A DNA stretch of 64,000 nucleotides from Corylus avellana (taxonomy: Eukaryota > Streptophyta > Magnoliopsida > Fagales > Betulaceae). Under the pieces are notes generated by a model. That model searched no databases. It saw only the letters and a list, made by a program, of their open reading frames with translations, and was not told where the DNA came from. Shown piece by piece: positions 22,136-34,004 of the stretch. Position 1 is the first letter of the stretch; each line of letters opens with the position of its first letter. The translations under genes were made by a program, and so were the position numbers. The stretch is from positions 9,779,921 through 9,843,920 of the forward strand of contig NC_081543.1 in NCBI RefSeq assembly GCF_901000735.1. Reading direction: 5' to 3'.

Positions 22136-22899
22136 CAGGCAAAAGGCCTGTGGGAAGGAGGGAGCTCTTTCCCTTCCTCTTTACTCCCCTCTTCTTTCCT
22201 CCTCCCTTTTTTTTTTTTCTTAGTTTTTTTCGACTAGTGCAGTTGCTTTTGTCATCCCTTTGCTTATAATACATTGCCTATGTCCACCCTCCACCGTGCT
22301 ACACCGCTCTTTGCCTCTTCGGAATCAGTTGGATTTTAGATCTAATTTTTCAAATCTAGATCTAATCTCCTCAGCTGCCCATCTGCGCAAAAAAATAGCT
22401 CCATCTTGTCCACCACACGCTGACCAGTGCACTTCGCCTCCCTCACATCGGCTGTTGTAACTGCTTTCTGATTTTTTTTAATTGTGTGTGTGTGTGTGTG
22501 TGTTTTTTTTTTTTTGAGTAAGTGTTTGACTTCTCCTTAGATCTACTTTCATGAGTGATCTTTAGGGTGGAGGTTTTTGTCCTGTCTTTTGGGACGATGA
22601 GGATTAGTTTCGGTGTGAGGGTTTTGTTCTTATGGCCGGAAAAATAAAAATTGTGAATATGGGCTATATATTAGATTGAGTATGCATGGAGCAGATCTGT
22701 TCTATAACTGAGGTTTGGATATGGGTTAGCGGATGTTGAAGTCATAAATAAGATTTGATTGTAAGATTTTTACCTTTTTCTCTATGACGTTGTAACCTTA
22801 TAGCTTTGGCTATGATTTATCAGAGCTTTATACTCTTAATTTTTTATTTTTTTTTCAATGAATAAATATGAAAGATTCCCCTCTAAAAAAAAAAAAAAG
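22136..22899 (+). mobile_element. short LINE-like retroposon with poly-A tail
   Basis: It starts with a pyrimidine-rich leader (ctctttcccttcctctttac), contains (TG)n at about 22482-22502, and ends in ...gaaagattcccctct followed by 14 A. A likely variable-length target duplication flanks it: aaaaaggttatgt before (about 22124-22135) and aaaaagttatgt after the tail. No reverse transcriptase frame is visible, so it would be a non-autonomous or 5'-and-3'-end-only LINE derivative. Orientation comes from the poly-A tail. Confidence 0.45.
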
Positions 22900-22941
22900 T
22901 TATGTGAGACGGCCCGTTTGGTTGCAAAATGAGCTTTTTTA

Positions 22942-23123
22942 ATGAGCAATGTTAGAAGTAGGATTAGAATTTTCTTAAAGTCCTTTCGAATTTGATGTGT
23001 CTTTTAAAATCATCATTGAATTTGAGATGATCATTATTGAATTTTGATTGATTAGTGACTTTTAAAGTCACATCATATCTAAGAAAACACAATGAGGATT
23101 GAGTCCTCCTTTTAGCATTACTC
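22942..23123. mobile_element. hairpin MITE
   Basis: Inverted ends: 'gagcaatgttagaagtagga' at the left against 'gagtaatgctaaaaggagga' (reverse complement of the right end). The ~180-bp interior also folds (gtgacttttaaagtcac near 23066). The (T)GAG-AATG-TA ends resemble hAT-type MITEs. Confidence 0.5.
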
Positions 23124-23925
23124 GATGAAAAGTTCAATTCTCCATTTTGAAATAATATCCGGGTAGTTTAATGTATTTGAATAGAAAAAAGAAAAAAAAA
23201 AAAAAAATTGGTTCCGTAAATTTGAATTGATTGTGAGTGCTCTTAGTCCTTTGGATCGAAGGTGTGACAATGTCAAAATGTAAAACAATATATAATAGTG
23301 GTGGAAGACACAAGAAATTTAAGCGGTTAAAGTCTTAAATGTTACATTTATCGTAAAAAAAGACATGAAATTTATTTATTAGAGATAATGAAAACAATTA
23401 ATTAAAAGAAATATTACCGATACTAATAAATAAGCTACGCGTCATTTTGATATTTTTTTCTTAATAAAAAAAGTTGATATCCCTTAACATTTCTCTATAT
23501 TTTATACAAATAAAATATGATTTTCGGGAAGGGGTGTCACGGGTGTGTGTGAGATATGTTCACACACATGTCCTTGAAGAGTAAAGACAGCTCAAAGAAC
23601 CGGATTAGGTCAACCGGGAGATCACATTGCACGTGGACAGTTGTACGGTCCAAACAAAAATATCCATAACTTTGACTTTTAAATTTTGACTTGACTTTCT
23701 CAATTTTTCAGTTTCACATTCAAGGAGATTCCCTTCATATTGTGAATGAAATAAATTGTATCCATCAAGATTTTATAAAATTCACTTTGACTTGTTCAAG
23801 CGATTCGAGGAGAAAATGAAAAACTAGGGTTCATGTGATTGGTTTTCATGCTTATTTGTGGGAAAAAAAGGAAAAGTCAATTTTGGTAATTTGTGAACCG
23901 ATGTTGCACTGGCGTGGTTTAAAAT

Positions 23926-24098
23926 GAGGTATGATACAGGCACAACTTAAACTCAACTTTAGCTCAACTTCTAGACTAAATTTCTCTTTCTCTCTCTAGT
24001 TTCAGGCTCTCTCTCTCCTCTACATGCAATTTTTTTTTTACACTTAAAGAGAAAAATTGGTTTAAAGTTGGGTTTAAGTTGTGCCTTTATCATTTTCC
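23926..24098. mobile_element. MITE with 10-bp target duplication
   Basis: 173 bp. The left end 'gaggtatgatacaggcacaa' matches the reverse complement of the right end 'ggaaaatgataaaggcacaa', continuing through cttaaa-ccaac. It is flanked by perfect GGTTTAAAAT repeats at 23916-23925 and 24099-24108. The 9-10-bp duplication suggests Mutator-type mobilisation. A (CT)n-rich core; no ORF. Confidence 0.75.
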
Positions 24099-24108
24099 GG
24101 TTTAAAAT

Positions 24109-25105
24109 AGAGACGTGTCACTTACGCGAATTAAATATGGCAAAATAGGTGCTAAAATATGTATAATATATTGAAATATTCTCTATTTAAAGGTTGATTA
24201 TAATCAAACATTGAGATTGTAATCAAATCAAGCCATACTTGTATTTACTCACTACTTTATAAATATTGACCTTTGTATTGTAGATAAATAAAATTAATGA
24301 GCACAATGTAGTCCGAAAACATAAGTGTTTAAAACCCGAACCCCCTGTAAATTTTGTGTGTTATTTTTCTCTATATTGCTTTGGCTATTATTTCCATAAA
24401 TTAGTTTCTCCTCACAAACTTTAATGCGTCATCAGAACCTCACTGTTATTTCAATAATAGGATATACGATGAGGCCGTTTGATTTTGCGTTAAATTACAA
24501 ATAAGTAGAAATGATTTAACCCTTGAAAGTTTAAGGCTTTCCCAACAAAATTCACCATTCCCAATGGACACCTTAAAAATACATTTGCTTTAATCCCCCC
24601 ATTGGCTGCATAGAGCAAACGTTATGCGGCGAAAGTTTTTGCTTAAAACGGTATTAACGACTTAATTAAATATGATCAATTAATTAATATATCCCATTGA
24701 ATATTATTAACACTCTGACTAGTAATCGTTAATTTCTTTTTTTAATTATTATGATGAAATATATACCCACGTGGGAGCGTTCGAATTTTTTTTTTGGGAA
24801 ATTTTGAAAAAAGTCAAAGTCAAATTTAGAAAGTCAAAGGTTTGGATAAGTTGTTGTTGGTCCGCACGACTGTCTCTACTGTTAATGCGTTCTGTTTCCA
24901 GGTTGACGTTGGGCAGTTGTAATGTACATTCCGTATTTTCAGGGGGCAGGTTTGAACACTCTGACCCCTGAAAAACTGAAAATTCATGAATACATTCTTT
25001 AATATTGTTGAACAACATGACAAAAAAATGAGTCTAGTTTTCTATGCTGAGAAAAGCTATTTCTTAATTTGTTTTGGGAGGGTTTTATTATTATTTAATT
25101 TTAGA
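24109..25105. other. intergenic DNA, no gene seen
   Basis: AT-rich. A short palindromic stretch (aaaagtcaaagtcaaatttagaaagtcaaagg, about 24810-24840) consists of W-box-like TTGAC cores on the minus strand. Nothing else is supported. Confidence 0.5.
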
Positions 25106-26346
25106 AGAAACTTCACTTTAAGACCTTTGAACTATCATGCATCTTGAGAATATCTCCTTCAAATTTTAAAAATTTTCAATTTCAAATCTTAAACTTTCAA
25201 TTTAGAGTCGTGCTATCCGGCTCCCCACAGTTAGCCCAACGTCTACCAACGCTGACGTGGCGACTTAAAAAAAAATTTAGGTCAGAATTTTTTTTTTCTC
25301 TCTTCCCCATCATCCCTGCCTCCCCCTTCCATTTCTATCTTTCCCCCCAAACCAAAATCCCTAAAATTTCCCCTCTCCCTCCCTCGCTCCCTAAAACCAA
25401 AACCACTGCTCTCCCTCTCTCTCACACTTTGGCGATGGCCAAGAAGAACTAGCAACCAGAAAATCCCTTCGGCAAAGATGAGCTCATCCCCCTCCAACCA
25501 TCATCGACCAATCTCCAATTTTTTCAGGTAGGCTTTTTGGTGACCAGTAGTTGCTAATGCCTCACAACTTGTTTTTAGATTCAAAACTAAAACTTATGGG
25601 TGAAATATGAACTCTTTAGGGATGGTATCACCTTTGGTGCTAATGCCTCAAAACCCGATAGCCTAGCTTCCTGCTTTTTAGTGACCGAAACCCTATATTG
25701 TCCAGCTTCCTGCTTTTTGGTGACTGAAACCCTATATCAGTTCATATGGTTGGCTCTTCGTTACTAAAATTTGGGAATTTTAACCAATGTAGCTCGTCGC
25801 CAGAGATATGGGTGGCTCGCCTTTGAGGGGAGAGGGAAGAGGAAAGAGGAGAAAGAGAGAGGGTGAGAAATTTGTGTGAGGAAGAGACGAAAACAGAGAT
25901 GAGTAGGGAGGAGGCGGCGACAAAATGGGGAAGAGAGAGTTTTCTAACCTAAGATTTTTATATATATATGACGTGGCCTTTGCCATGTCAAGAGTTGGTA
26001 GACACTGGGCTTATTCTGGGAAGCCGAAAAAGATTAACTTTTCAATTTGATGCAATTTATCATTTTTGTCAAATTTAAAACGTTAAAAGTGATAAATGAC
26101 CTTTATACTCCTAATTTTTTTATAAAATTTTAAATTTACCATTAATTTTCAAATAAAAAAACAAACGAAATCGAAGGGTAATTTGGTATTTTTTGTAATT
26201 AACATTAGGGGTTAACGGTTGAATTTGACGGAGGGGGATCAATTGAATCAAATTGAAAGTTTATGGGGTTAAATTGAGAGTTTTTAAAACTTATGGGGTC
26301 TTTTCAAAACGTATAGTAGTTCATGGGTTTAAAGTGAAGTTTTTCA
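25106..26346. mobile_element. second copy of the 568-978 MITE family, carrying a nested insertion
   Basis: Ends: left 'gaaacttcactttaagacc', and the reverse complement of the right 'gaaaaacttcactttaaacc'. The right half (26040-26346) matches 660-978 closely (acgttaaaagtgataa, ttgacggaggg, ttgagagtttttaaaa). The family sequence is interrupted between about 25206 and 26032. Confidence 0.65.
25206..26032. mobile_element. nested non-autonomous DNA element, Pack-MULE-like
   Basis: About 830 bp with ~50-60-bp imperfect inverted ends: cggctccccacagttagccc ... gtctaccaac against the reverse complement cggcttcccagaataagccc ... gtctaccaac. Both are followed by gacgtgg-type sequence. The host MITE sequence 'ac-ttttcaattt' appears on both sides, consistent with a ~9-11-bp target duplication. 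The core has unusual GC-rich, CT-rich sequence and short ORFs (near 25432 ATGGCCAAGAAGAAC then stop), which could be captured gene sequence; I cannot identify a donor. Confidence 0.5.
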
Positions 26347-28390
26347 TTGATTTTAAAAAATATTGTGATGTGATATAAAATTTAAAATTATTTTCTTAAT
26401 TTTTGTTGTTTCTTAATATTTTATATTTTGAAAATAAAAAACAAGAGCGAACATAACCAAACTGATGCATGATGGATACAAAGAAAAGAAAAAAGATAAA
26501 TTTTACGTTGAACAGAGTCTCACTCACCAACAATTTATTGCCGAAAAGAAGAAAACTCACACTTTAAATCAAAATTTGTTCATTCATCAAATTTCACTAT
26601 CTTCATTTAGAGTACAAAAGCACACTTAAATAGATCTAGAGCCTGTTTGGGCTTATGTTTGAAAAATAGAGTTTTTAAGTCAAAAAGAGCTTTTCAGTAA
26701 AAGTTTCATTTTTAAGCTTTTGCCAAAAGTGTGTTTTGGTTATTTTTAAGCTTTTTGGACCTTTAAAAGCGCTTTTAATTTTTTTTACCAAATAAGTACT
26801 TTTTTTTTTCTTCAAACGGGTTTTTTGAGTATTAAACGCACTTTTAGGCCTCTCAAACGCAATCCCCAGCAGGCCCTTATTGTGTAAATAGACTAAATTA
26901 TAACCGTAATTTAACTGATTTTGGGTCAGATATATTAAATAGACTAATTATCAAACCCTAATCCTAATTTGAGTTATTTTGAACCAAACCCTTTAATTGA
27001 ATTACAAAATTAATATTTTTTTGACTCTTGAAATTAAAGAAAACATATAATTAAATACTAATACTTGAAATCCAATTAATTCTTGTATGGTCCGGTGTCC
27101 CTACAACCTCAGACCAATATGAATCACATGACCAAATAATAAAAGCATAGGAAAAATTGCCTTTTACTTAATATCTTTTCGAAAGGAGATTTTTGTGTTT
27201 GGTGTATTGAAAGGGTAGTTTTTAGTATATGCTTGACTAAAAGCGAATTATTCTTTTGAAGTGTGATGTATACTAGACGAAACAAAACCAATACTATAAA
27301 GCCTATTCATCACCCAATTATCTTTCTTCTATCCCTTATGGTTGATATGGCGTGGAAATCTAACCAAAAAATATTAATCTCCATCCACTTAATGTTACGA
27401 AAACAACGTCATACATATCAACTTTGAAAAGATAAAAATTGAATAATTGGATGATGTATAACATTATTATTTTATAAATGTAGGTTTTTGGGCCCACTAA
27501 AAGCCTAAAATGCCATGGACAGATATAAGAGTAACCAAGTCGCCAAATGTACATGTGTGCAAACGAGAAAACAGTTCCACTCACCAAAAAAAAAAAAAAA
27601 AAAACAAACAAATGTTTTCATTAGATGTTTGACCCTAAAAGGTGAGATGTGTATAGTAGGTTAAGGGTACGTTTGGATGTGCGTTTGAAAAAAAAAAAGT
27701 ATCCGTTTGGTAAAAAAAATTGAAAATGTTTTTAAGAGTCAAAAAGCCCAAAAATAACAAAAATACACTTTTGAAAAAATGCTTTTTGATTTAAAAGCTT
27801 TATTTTTCAAACATAATTCCAAACATACTCTAAGAATCTTTCGGTACATAAAAAGTTATGCCAAGCATAAACAAGTTTATTTGGTAAAGAAACTTTTAAA
27901 AAGCACATTTATGACGTCTTTTTTTTTTTTTTTTTGCTCTTAAAAAGTCTTAAAGTTCTTAGTGAGAAAGCTAAAAAAGATGAAGCATTTTTTGAAAACC
28001 TATTTCAAACTGTTTTCTATAAACAAAATTTCCATTTTTCAACCAATTTCATACATGTTCTAAGTTGGTAATGTTTCAAAGGTAGTCTTTCAAATCAATG
28101 ATAGCAAAAAAATGAAATGATAAGAGGATTCTCAATGGTGTACTATTATTTTATATTTTGAGCTAAAAAAGCTAATGAAAGGGCTAACAAACCTCCATCC
28201 AATCATGCAAAACAAAGGCAATGCATTTAAAATCATTGAACATCTAATCAAGTCTTTAAATTTATTTCACAAATCAATGATTAGGAAAAATAAAATGGTA
28301 AGAATATTCTGAATGGCTTAGTAATTTTACATTTTTAGCTAAAATGGCGAATGAAAAGGTAAAGGCAATGCATTTAAATCATTGAAAATT
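26347..28390. other. intergenic DNA with MITEs and a direct repeat
   Basis: Holds two hairpin MITEs with GTTTGG-type ends: about 26641-26875 (gcctgtttgggcttatgttt against reverse complement ggcctgctggggattgcgtt) and about 27665-27831 (gggtacgtttggatgtgcgt against agagtatgtttggaattatg). It also holds a two-copy direct repeat of ~179-bp period at about 28091-28390 (caaatcaatgat... gcaatgcatttaaa). No exon seen. Confidence 0.55.
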
Positions 28391-28652
28391 TAATCCCAAA
28401 TCGTACGTTCTTGCAAAGAAAACCAAAAGTTTTCCATTTCTATGGAAATTCACCAAAAATAAAAATAAACAAATCTCGTGTATTTACAGATCCAAACAAC
28501 CCTCTCTCTCTTTCTCTTATACATTACACCCATTCTTTTTTATTATTTTCATTTTTCTCCCAAACATATTCCAAAATGGTAAAGCCAGATGTGATAATAA
28601 CAGTGTATGCTTTTCTCGATAAGTCTGAAATGCCCTCCTCCGTTGTGTGCAT

Positions 28653-29492
28653 TTAGCTAACCAGTATTTGTTGCCCACTTGCACACGAAGCCGCTTGGTG
28701 ACCCACTTGCAACCCGGCTTGCGCCTGAGCCGCCGGCCCGACAGCCTTCTTCGACCGCTTCGGCGACCTGCTCTGAACTGAAGAAACCGGTGAAGATGGC
28801 TCGGGAGACGACCGTTTTGAGGTCACTCTCACCGGATCGGGCTCGCCGGAGTTTACCCGGAGCGGGAAGTTGAGCAAGGCTCGGGAGCCGCGCATCCTGT
28901 AAGCGGCTCGGTCGTAAGCCAGCGCGGCGTCCTCAGCCGTCTCGAAAGTCCCCAGCCAGACCCGCGCGCCGTTCTTAGCCGGGTCACGAATCTCAGCCGC
29001 GAACTTCCCCCAAGGCCGTTGCCTCACACCCCTGTAATGCTTCCCCTTCGCCGGAACCACCGCTGGCGCCGCCTCGTTGCGCGCCGGAGAAACCTCCGGC
29101 AACCTATTCACCACCGGAGGTAAACTTTCGCGCTCCGATTTCACCGCGGTGAAGAATTCGGGCTCGGATTTCACGGCAGTAGCTGAAAACCCGAAATTGC
29201 AACTCCCAGTGGATCCCGGAGCGAGTGATGGGACCCATCCGACGTTGACGGCGTCTCGGAGCACGCCGTAGAGCACCATGTCCTCCGAATCGTTCTCCTT
29301 CAACGGCAATTCGCCCCAGGTGTCGGTGAGGCAAGGATCCAAGCTGCCGAAACTGGAGCTCCGGCAGAACATCGGGTTACCACCACAACCCGCTACTGGA
29401 ACGCCGAGTCGACTCTCCGATTCCCCAAGCAAATGCCTTGTAATGGATTCCAGAAGGGCTAAATCGGACTCTGTTGTACTCTGCCCGTACAT
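28653..29492 (-). CDS. ERF1A-like: ethylene-responsive transcription factor, group IX (paralogue of the first)
   Basis: Intronless, 279 aa. AP2/ERF domain at about residues 151-213, identical through the core to the first copy; N-terminal [20 protein letters not shown]; acidic [13 protein letters not shown]; basic tail SPKRSKKA. It differs mainly by small insertions in the linkers (for example [15 protein letters not shown]), in the Ser/Pro-rich tail, and in the region between the acidic motif and the domain. Start chosen at MYGQSTTES, ~110 bp after a TATA box (TATAAAAT, 29608-29601). Conserved promoter and 3' UTR with the + strand copy 7 kb away show an inverted duplication that included regulatory DNA. 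The role is presumably the same: GCC-box binding in hormone and stress responses. Confidence 0.95.
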   Translation of the reverse strand: MYGQSTTESDLALLESITRHLLGESESRLGVPVAGCGGNPMFCRSSSFGSLDPCLTDTWGELPLKENDSEDMVLYGVLRDAVNVGWVPSLAPGSTGSCNFGFSATAVKSEPEFFTAVKSERESLPPVVNRLPEVSPARNEAAPAVVPAKGKHYRGVRQRPWGKFAAEIRDPAKNGARVWLGTFETAEDAALAYDRAAYRMRGSRALLNFPLRVNSGEPDPVRVTSKRSSPEPSSPVSSVQSRSPKRSKKAVGPAAQAQAGLQVGHQAASCASGQQILVS

Positions 29493-29920
29493 TCTTGTAT
29501 CTGATATTTGGAATTTGGTTTCGGATTGGAGTAGAAGAAAGATTTATCGGGAGTGTTGTGTTGTTGAAGATTTTCTTTGAGGATTTGGGAAGTGGAAGGT
29601 ATTTTATAGTGGAAGAGGTTCATGCACTTGGCGATAAGATTGATTTTTGCTTCTTTTTTTTTTAATTAGTTTATTTAGATTTGCATTTTAATAATATAAA
29701 AAATGTGGTGGTGCAGATTTTCCTTGTGATTCAGAGTTTCTTTGAAGGTTCGAGTTGAGCAAGTGGGAAACCGCATTAAACACGTGATTTTATTGTTTAT
29801 TGTGGAATTTTTTTATGAATGGGAATGGATATGACGTCACGGATCTTACCGCAGCCAAATTGTTGCTTGTCGGTTTGTCTACTCTTCATCAACTTGTCCC
29901 GCGATTAATCGCCCACTTGG
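29493..29920 (-). promoter_or_regulatory. conserved promoter of the second ERF gene
   Basis: Reverse complement of the block at 20350-20779: gagttgagcaagtggg (29752), cattaaacacgtga (29773), atgacgtcac (29831) and gcagccaaattgttgcttgtc (29851-29871) recur in the same order and spacing. The TATA box is at 29601-29608. Similarity stops near 29920, just before a foldback MITE. Confidence 0.72.
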
Positions 29921-29937
29921 TTTTTATATTCTCAAGA

Positions 29938-30233
29938 ATAAAGTCTATTTCAACACTTCCATAATAATTTATTTTTCAAATTATTAATTGCGATAATTTA
30001 TTCATAAATTATTAAAACAATGATAATGTACCTTTAATTTTAACAAAATGATAAAATTACTCTTACTAAAATAATCTCATTAAAAATATTATTTGAGTAA
30101 TTTCATCATTTTGTTAAAAGTAAGGGTACATTGTCATTGTTTTAGTAATTTGAGAGGTAAATTGTCGTAATTGATAGTTTGAGGAATAGATTGTCATTAT
30201 GGTAGTAGTTTGAGGGGGTTAAGAGACTTTACC
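29938..30233. mobile_element. foldback MITE upstream of the second ERF gene
   Basis: About 296 bp, nearly all hairpin. The left arm (ataaagtct..., aaacaatgataatgtacc, ttttaacaaaatgat) pairs with the right arm (atcattttgttaaaa, ggtacattgtcattgtttta, ...agagactttacc). Different family from the MITE upstream of the first gene. Confidence 0.65.
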
Positions 30234-31255
30234 TTTTTTTTTTTAAAGTAAATAAAACTGTTTAAATTTAACTTACACAATAGATTGATTCTTGTAATTT
30301 CTACAAGTATAGACGCATAAAAAGAGCTTCATTCTAACTTGAGTTTGATTTATTGGTTAATTAATTGCAATTTTTTTGTTTGTTTTCATTACAAAATGAG
30401 CAATGATGACAAATAAAAATTGAATATTTTAAGACTTGAGTGTCCCAAACATAAACAAATGATAAAAATCGGATCCTTAACTTTATTCCATGATTTCAAA
30501 GATACAATTTTGAAAAAGTAATTGAAAGTTTTGTTTGTTTTTTAAATAAAATAATGGAATAAAAAGAAATTAGGTGGCCGAGGAATGGGTGGATGGGGGG
30601 CGAGGAAAAGGACTTGTAATTCCATATTTTCTTAGTCATCATGGATACATCGATTGTGGACATGAACCAATGCAATGGCAATTTTGTTTGGATAAGTCTC
30701 CAACAAAGTCAAGAGGCCAATGAGAGATGTCCCACGTTGTTCAATTTCCACACTCAACCTTTTACGTGCCTTCAAGGAAGGTCACTTACTCACACTCGTA
30801 GCACTTGTGTCACCTTTTGGGAGATTGAGATTTTTCTCTTTTTTTTTTTTTTTTTTTTTTCCCTTGTTCTAGCAAGTGAGTGGAATGCTCAGGGCTAACG
30901 GATTGTCACGTGGCAGTTTATTGGTTTCGCATATAAAATGGTGACAAAGGTACTAAATTGGTATTCACCCATAAGTTAAGTACTATCTGTGATACGAATT
31001 GAAAGAAAAAAAAAAAAAAACATAAAAATCTAAGTACTAAAAAAGTAATTAACCATAAAATTAATCGACTCAAACCAATAGTTTATTATATACGAAAATA
31101 ATTAAAATTTATGATTACGTAAGTGTTTATATATTAAAAACTAGTTAGGAATTAGATCTTGTAATTTCAAATCATACTGACTATACATTAAAAGAAAAAG
31201 AATAAAGATGCAGGTTCAAATAAGAACAAAAAGAATTTATAATATTGGATCATTA

Positions 31256-33740
31256 TGTGATGCCTCAAAATACAGACCATTAAGTAAAAGATTTATTAAA
31301 AACAACCGCTTGATTTGAATCGATAAGCTCCCCACTATTCTTAAAGAGTTTTAATCATAACTATCAAACGTTAGCTGGGGGACAACTGAATGTTCGAGCC
31401 CAACCTTAGTGTGAACGTTCGCACAAGGATCACATTGAACATTCGTTAACCAAATTGTAAATCATTGGGTATTGACCTAATATGCAACCTAAAACCTTAG
31501 AACCATTGTGTAATAGTATATTGAACGTTTGCACATTAGTACCGAAAGTTTGGTGACAGTCTAAAAAACAATTTTAACCTATTCTTCACATTTTCAGGCT
31601 AATGCACGCTCCTCCCACTATAAATACCCCCTCATTCTTGCGCCAAAATCCACCCTTACACCAGAAACCCTAATCCTAGAGTGAGAAGAGATTTTTGAAA
31701 GAGAATGAGAAGGCTTTTGAGTGGTTTGCCTTCTTCAAGGTAAACTCTTCTGGATTTACTTGGTTTTCATGTTATACTTATGATTTTCATGCTCTTTACA
31801 AGTCTTAAAATACCATGATGAGTTTTTGTTATCACGCTCTTTAAGAAGAGAAAAATATTTTTCAAACGTTTGAAAAACACCTAGTGCTGGCTTAGATTTG
31901 CATGCTATTATGGTTGTTATGTTTACATGTACTAATTAAGAGCCTAAAATGAGAATTGTTACGTGATGATTTGGAGAAAGGAGCCTTGCATGCATTCTGT
32001 CCACTGATCGAATGTTCACTGCATTATGATTGAACATTTGCCCTCGAGCTCGAACATTCGGCCATAGGCCAGAACACTTGAACAACATCCAGAATGGGTG
32101 AAAATAGGGTTTTTGTGACCTTAAGTTAGTTTGCTACTCGATAGGATCCTGTGTGTTTAGAATAGGCATCATAGTACTGCGGATAACGATAATCTATGTT
32201 TCGTTATAGTAGGAGTTCGTAATGTTGGGGGAATCAAGTGAGCGTATGAGGTAAGTAAATACTTAAGACTACTTTCCTTAAAAATGTGCAATATATCAGT
32301 TGACTGAGCACACATATGTTATGGGCATAATTACTTTTTACGCAACTTAGTAATTGCCTTAATAACTAATTAATAAGATGCATTGTGTAGCATGGTACAC
32401 CGGTACATGTGGCATAATGGCCATTGTTTTACCATATATAGTTGATTTTATGGTAAAATATGTGTGTTTATATAGGCTTTGGATCCAATGATTGTTTCGT
32501 GACCGGCACAACCATGTTTAATTGGTGGGTTACTACATGACATACATCATTAATAGCATGGGTCGCTCGAAGTAGCTACCTTTAGGGTTCATGCTTAGAT
32601 GTGTGCCTAATATTAGGGTTTGCCCTTGTAGACTGAGAAGTTTGACCTTTTGGCACATCCAAAGTTGGATCTGAGTGTTTGAGGTTAGTAATCACCAAAA
32701 TACATTGTCATCAAGAATAAATATTTTATTTATAAATTGTACATTTTGATACTCATGCCTTACGTAAAAATATGGTGGGAGCTCTAACAATTTATGAATG
32801 TTAATTTACAAATGCATTGATATCCATTGTTTTACCATAAAATAAATTATGTTTCTTTACTTAAAACATGTTGTTGTGTGAAGTACCGCTATGGGAAAAA
32901 TGGCTACAAAATTTGGGGTGCATACATACTAGTATATGAGTTGAACCTATGGTCCAGGTTTAGTTGATGTTATGTTGCCTTGGATCCAATGGCTCGAAGT
33001 GATTGGCACAACCATCGTACCGATGGTGGTCATGCCCTTCAGCACCGCTACTTGTGTGGATTACTCGAGGTAGCTAGCCATTGTACTTGACTGGAGCACC
33101 AGTGGGCACCAATGTTTTATCATATGTCTAAGGGAAGGGCAAACATCGTGAAAGGGTGAAGTATACAGATATGTCATGTAGAAAACAATTATGGATTGTG
33201 AATTTAATTATAATTATTATATTGTATACTGCACTAGCATAATTTTCTATCTTAAATTGCAAATGAAATCATGCCTAAACTGAGTTATAAATGTGCTATT
33301 TTACCCTGCTTGTATAATTACATAGACAACAATTACCAATACAATTTATTCAAATCGCATAACATTTCTAAAATGTCCCTCCTTTAAATTTATTTTTAAC
33401 TAAACCTGTCTCACTGGATGGATTACGTTTCATTGACGATTTACTTACTGATTTATGAACTTGCGCAGTTACTTTTTCACCATGTTTTATAGTTTAGCAG
33501 TGGCTAGTGCAAAGTTGCAAATTATGGTTCTTTTTGCAAAACTTAGTCATGGAGTAAGGCCTTGTAGAGGGAGTGACTGATGCATTTTCAATGTTGTATT
33601 CTTGTGTGCATGGTCGATGTTTAGATGTTTATGATTTTCCCTTTGGAGGATATGGTTTGTAATTTGAATAAGAGATACTACTAAGGTGATAGCATTATGA
33701 CCTCAATTATGGTACACAACCATTTTGAAAAGAAAAAAAA
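31256..33740 (+). mobile_element. possible large solo LTR of a Gypsy element
   Basis: It starts TGTGATGCCTCAAAATACAG, a common type of plant Gypsy LTR start. It has a TATA box in ctataaatacccc (31618-31630), followed by a leader with a splice-donor-like 'caag|gtaaac' (about 31740). Two diverged copies of a segment with 'ttggatccaatg' and 'ggcacaaccat' lie near 32480-32590 and 32960-33060. The right end and target duplication could not be set. No internal coding domains adjoin it, hence solo LTR or truncated element. Confidence 0.35.
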
Positions 33741-34004
33741 AAAAAAAAAAAAAATACACACAAAAACATAATCATGGTGCATCCCTCCTAAAAAGTTAGC
33801 CAATGTGAGACTGAAACTAGAATTTTAGGTATTGGTTGGTGTTTTGGGGATGAAAGAAACGCTATTTTGGAGATTAAAAATTAAATTTTGAAGGGTCTAT
33901 TAAAGTATTGTAAAAACTTTTGTGTGCCGAACACGTTGAGGCTAGGGTAGTTCCACTTCTACCAATGCCTAATAGGCCTCTCTTGTATTTATATCGTAAA
34001 AACT

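Noticed and set aside
28679..29580. Several + strand ORFs opposite the second ERF gene
   Set aside because: Antisense shadows of a GC-rich single-exon CDS; the AP2/ERF reading on the minus strand is decisive.
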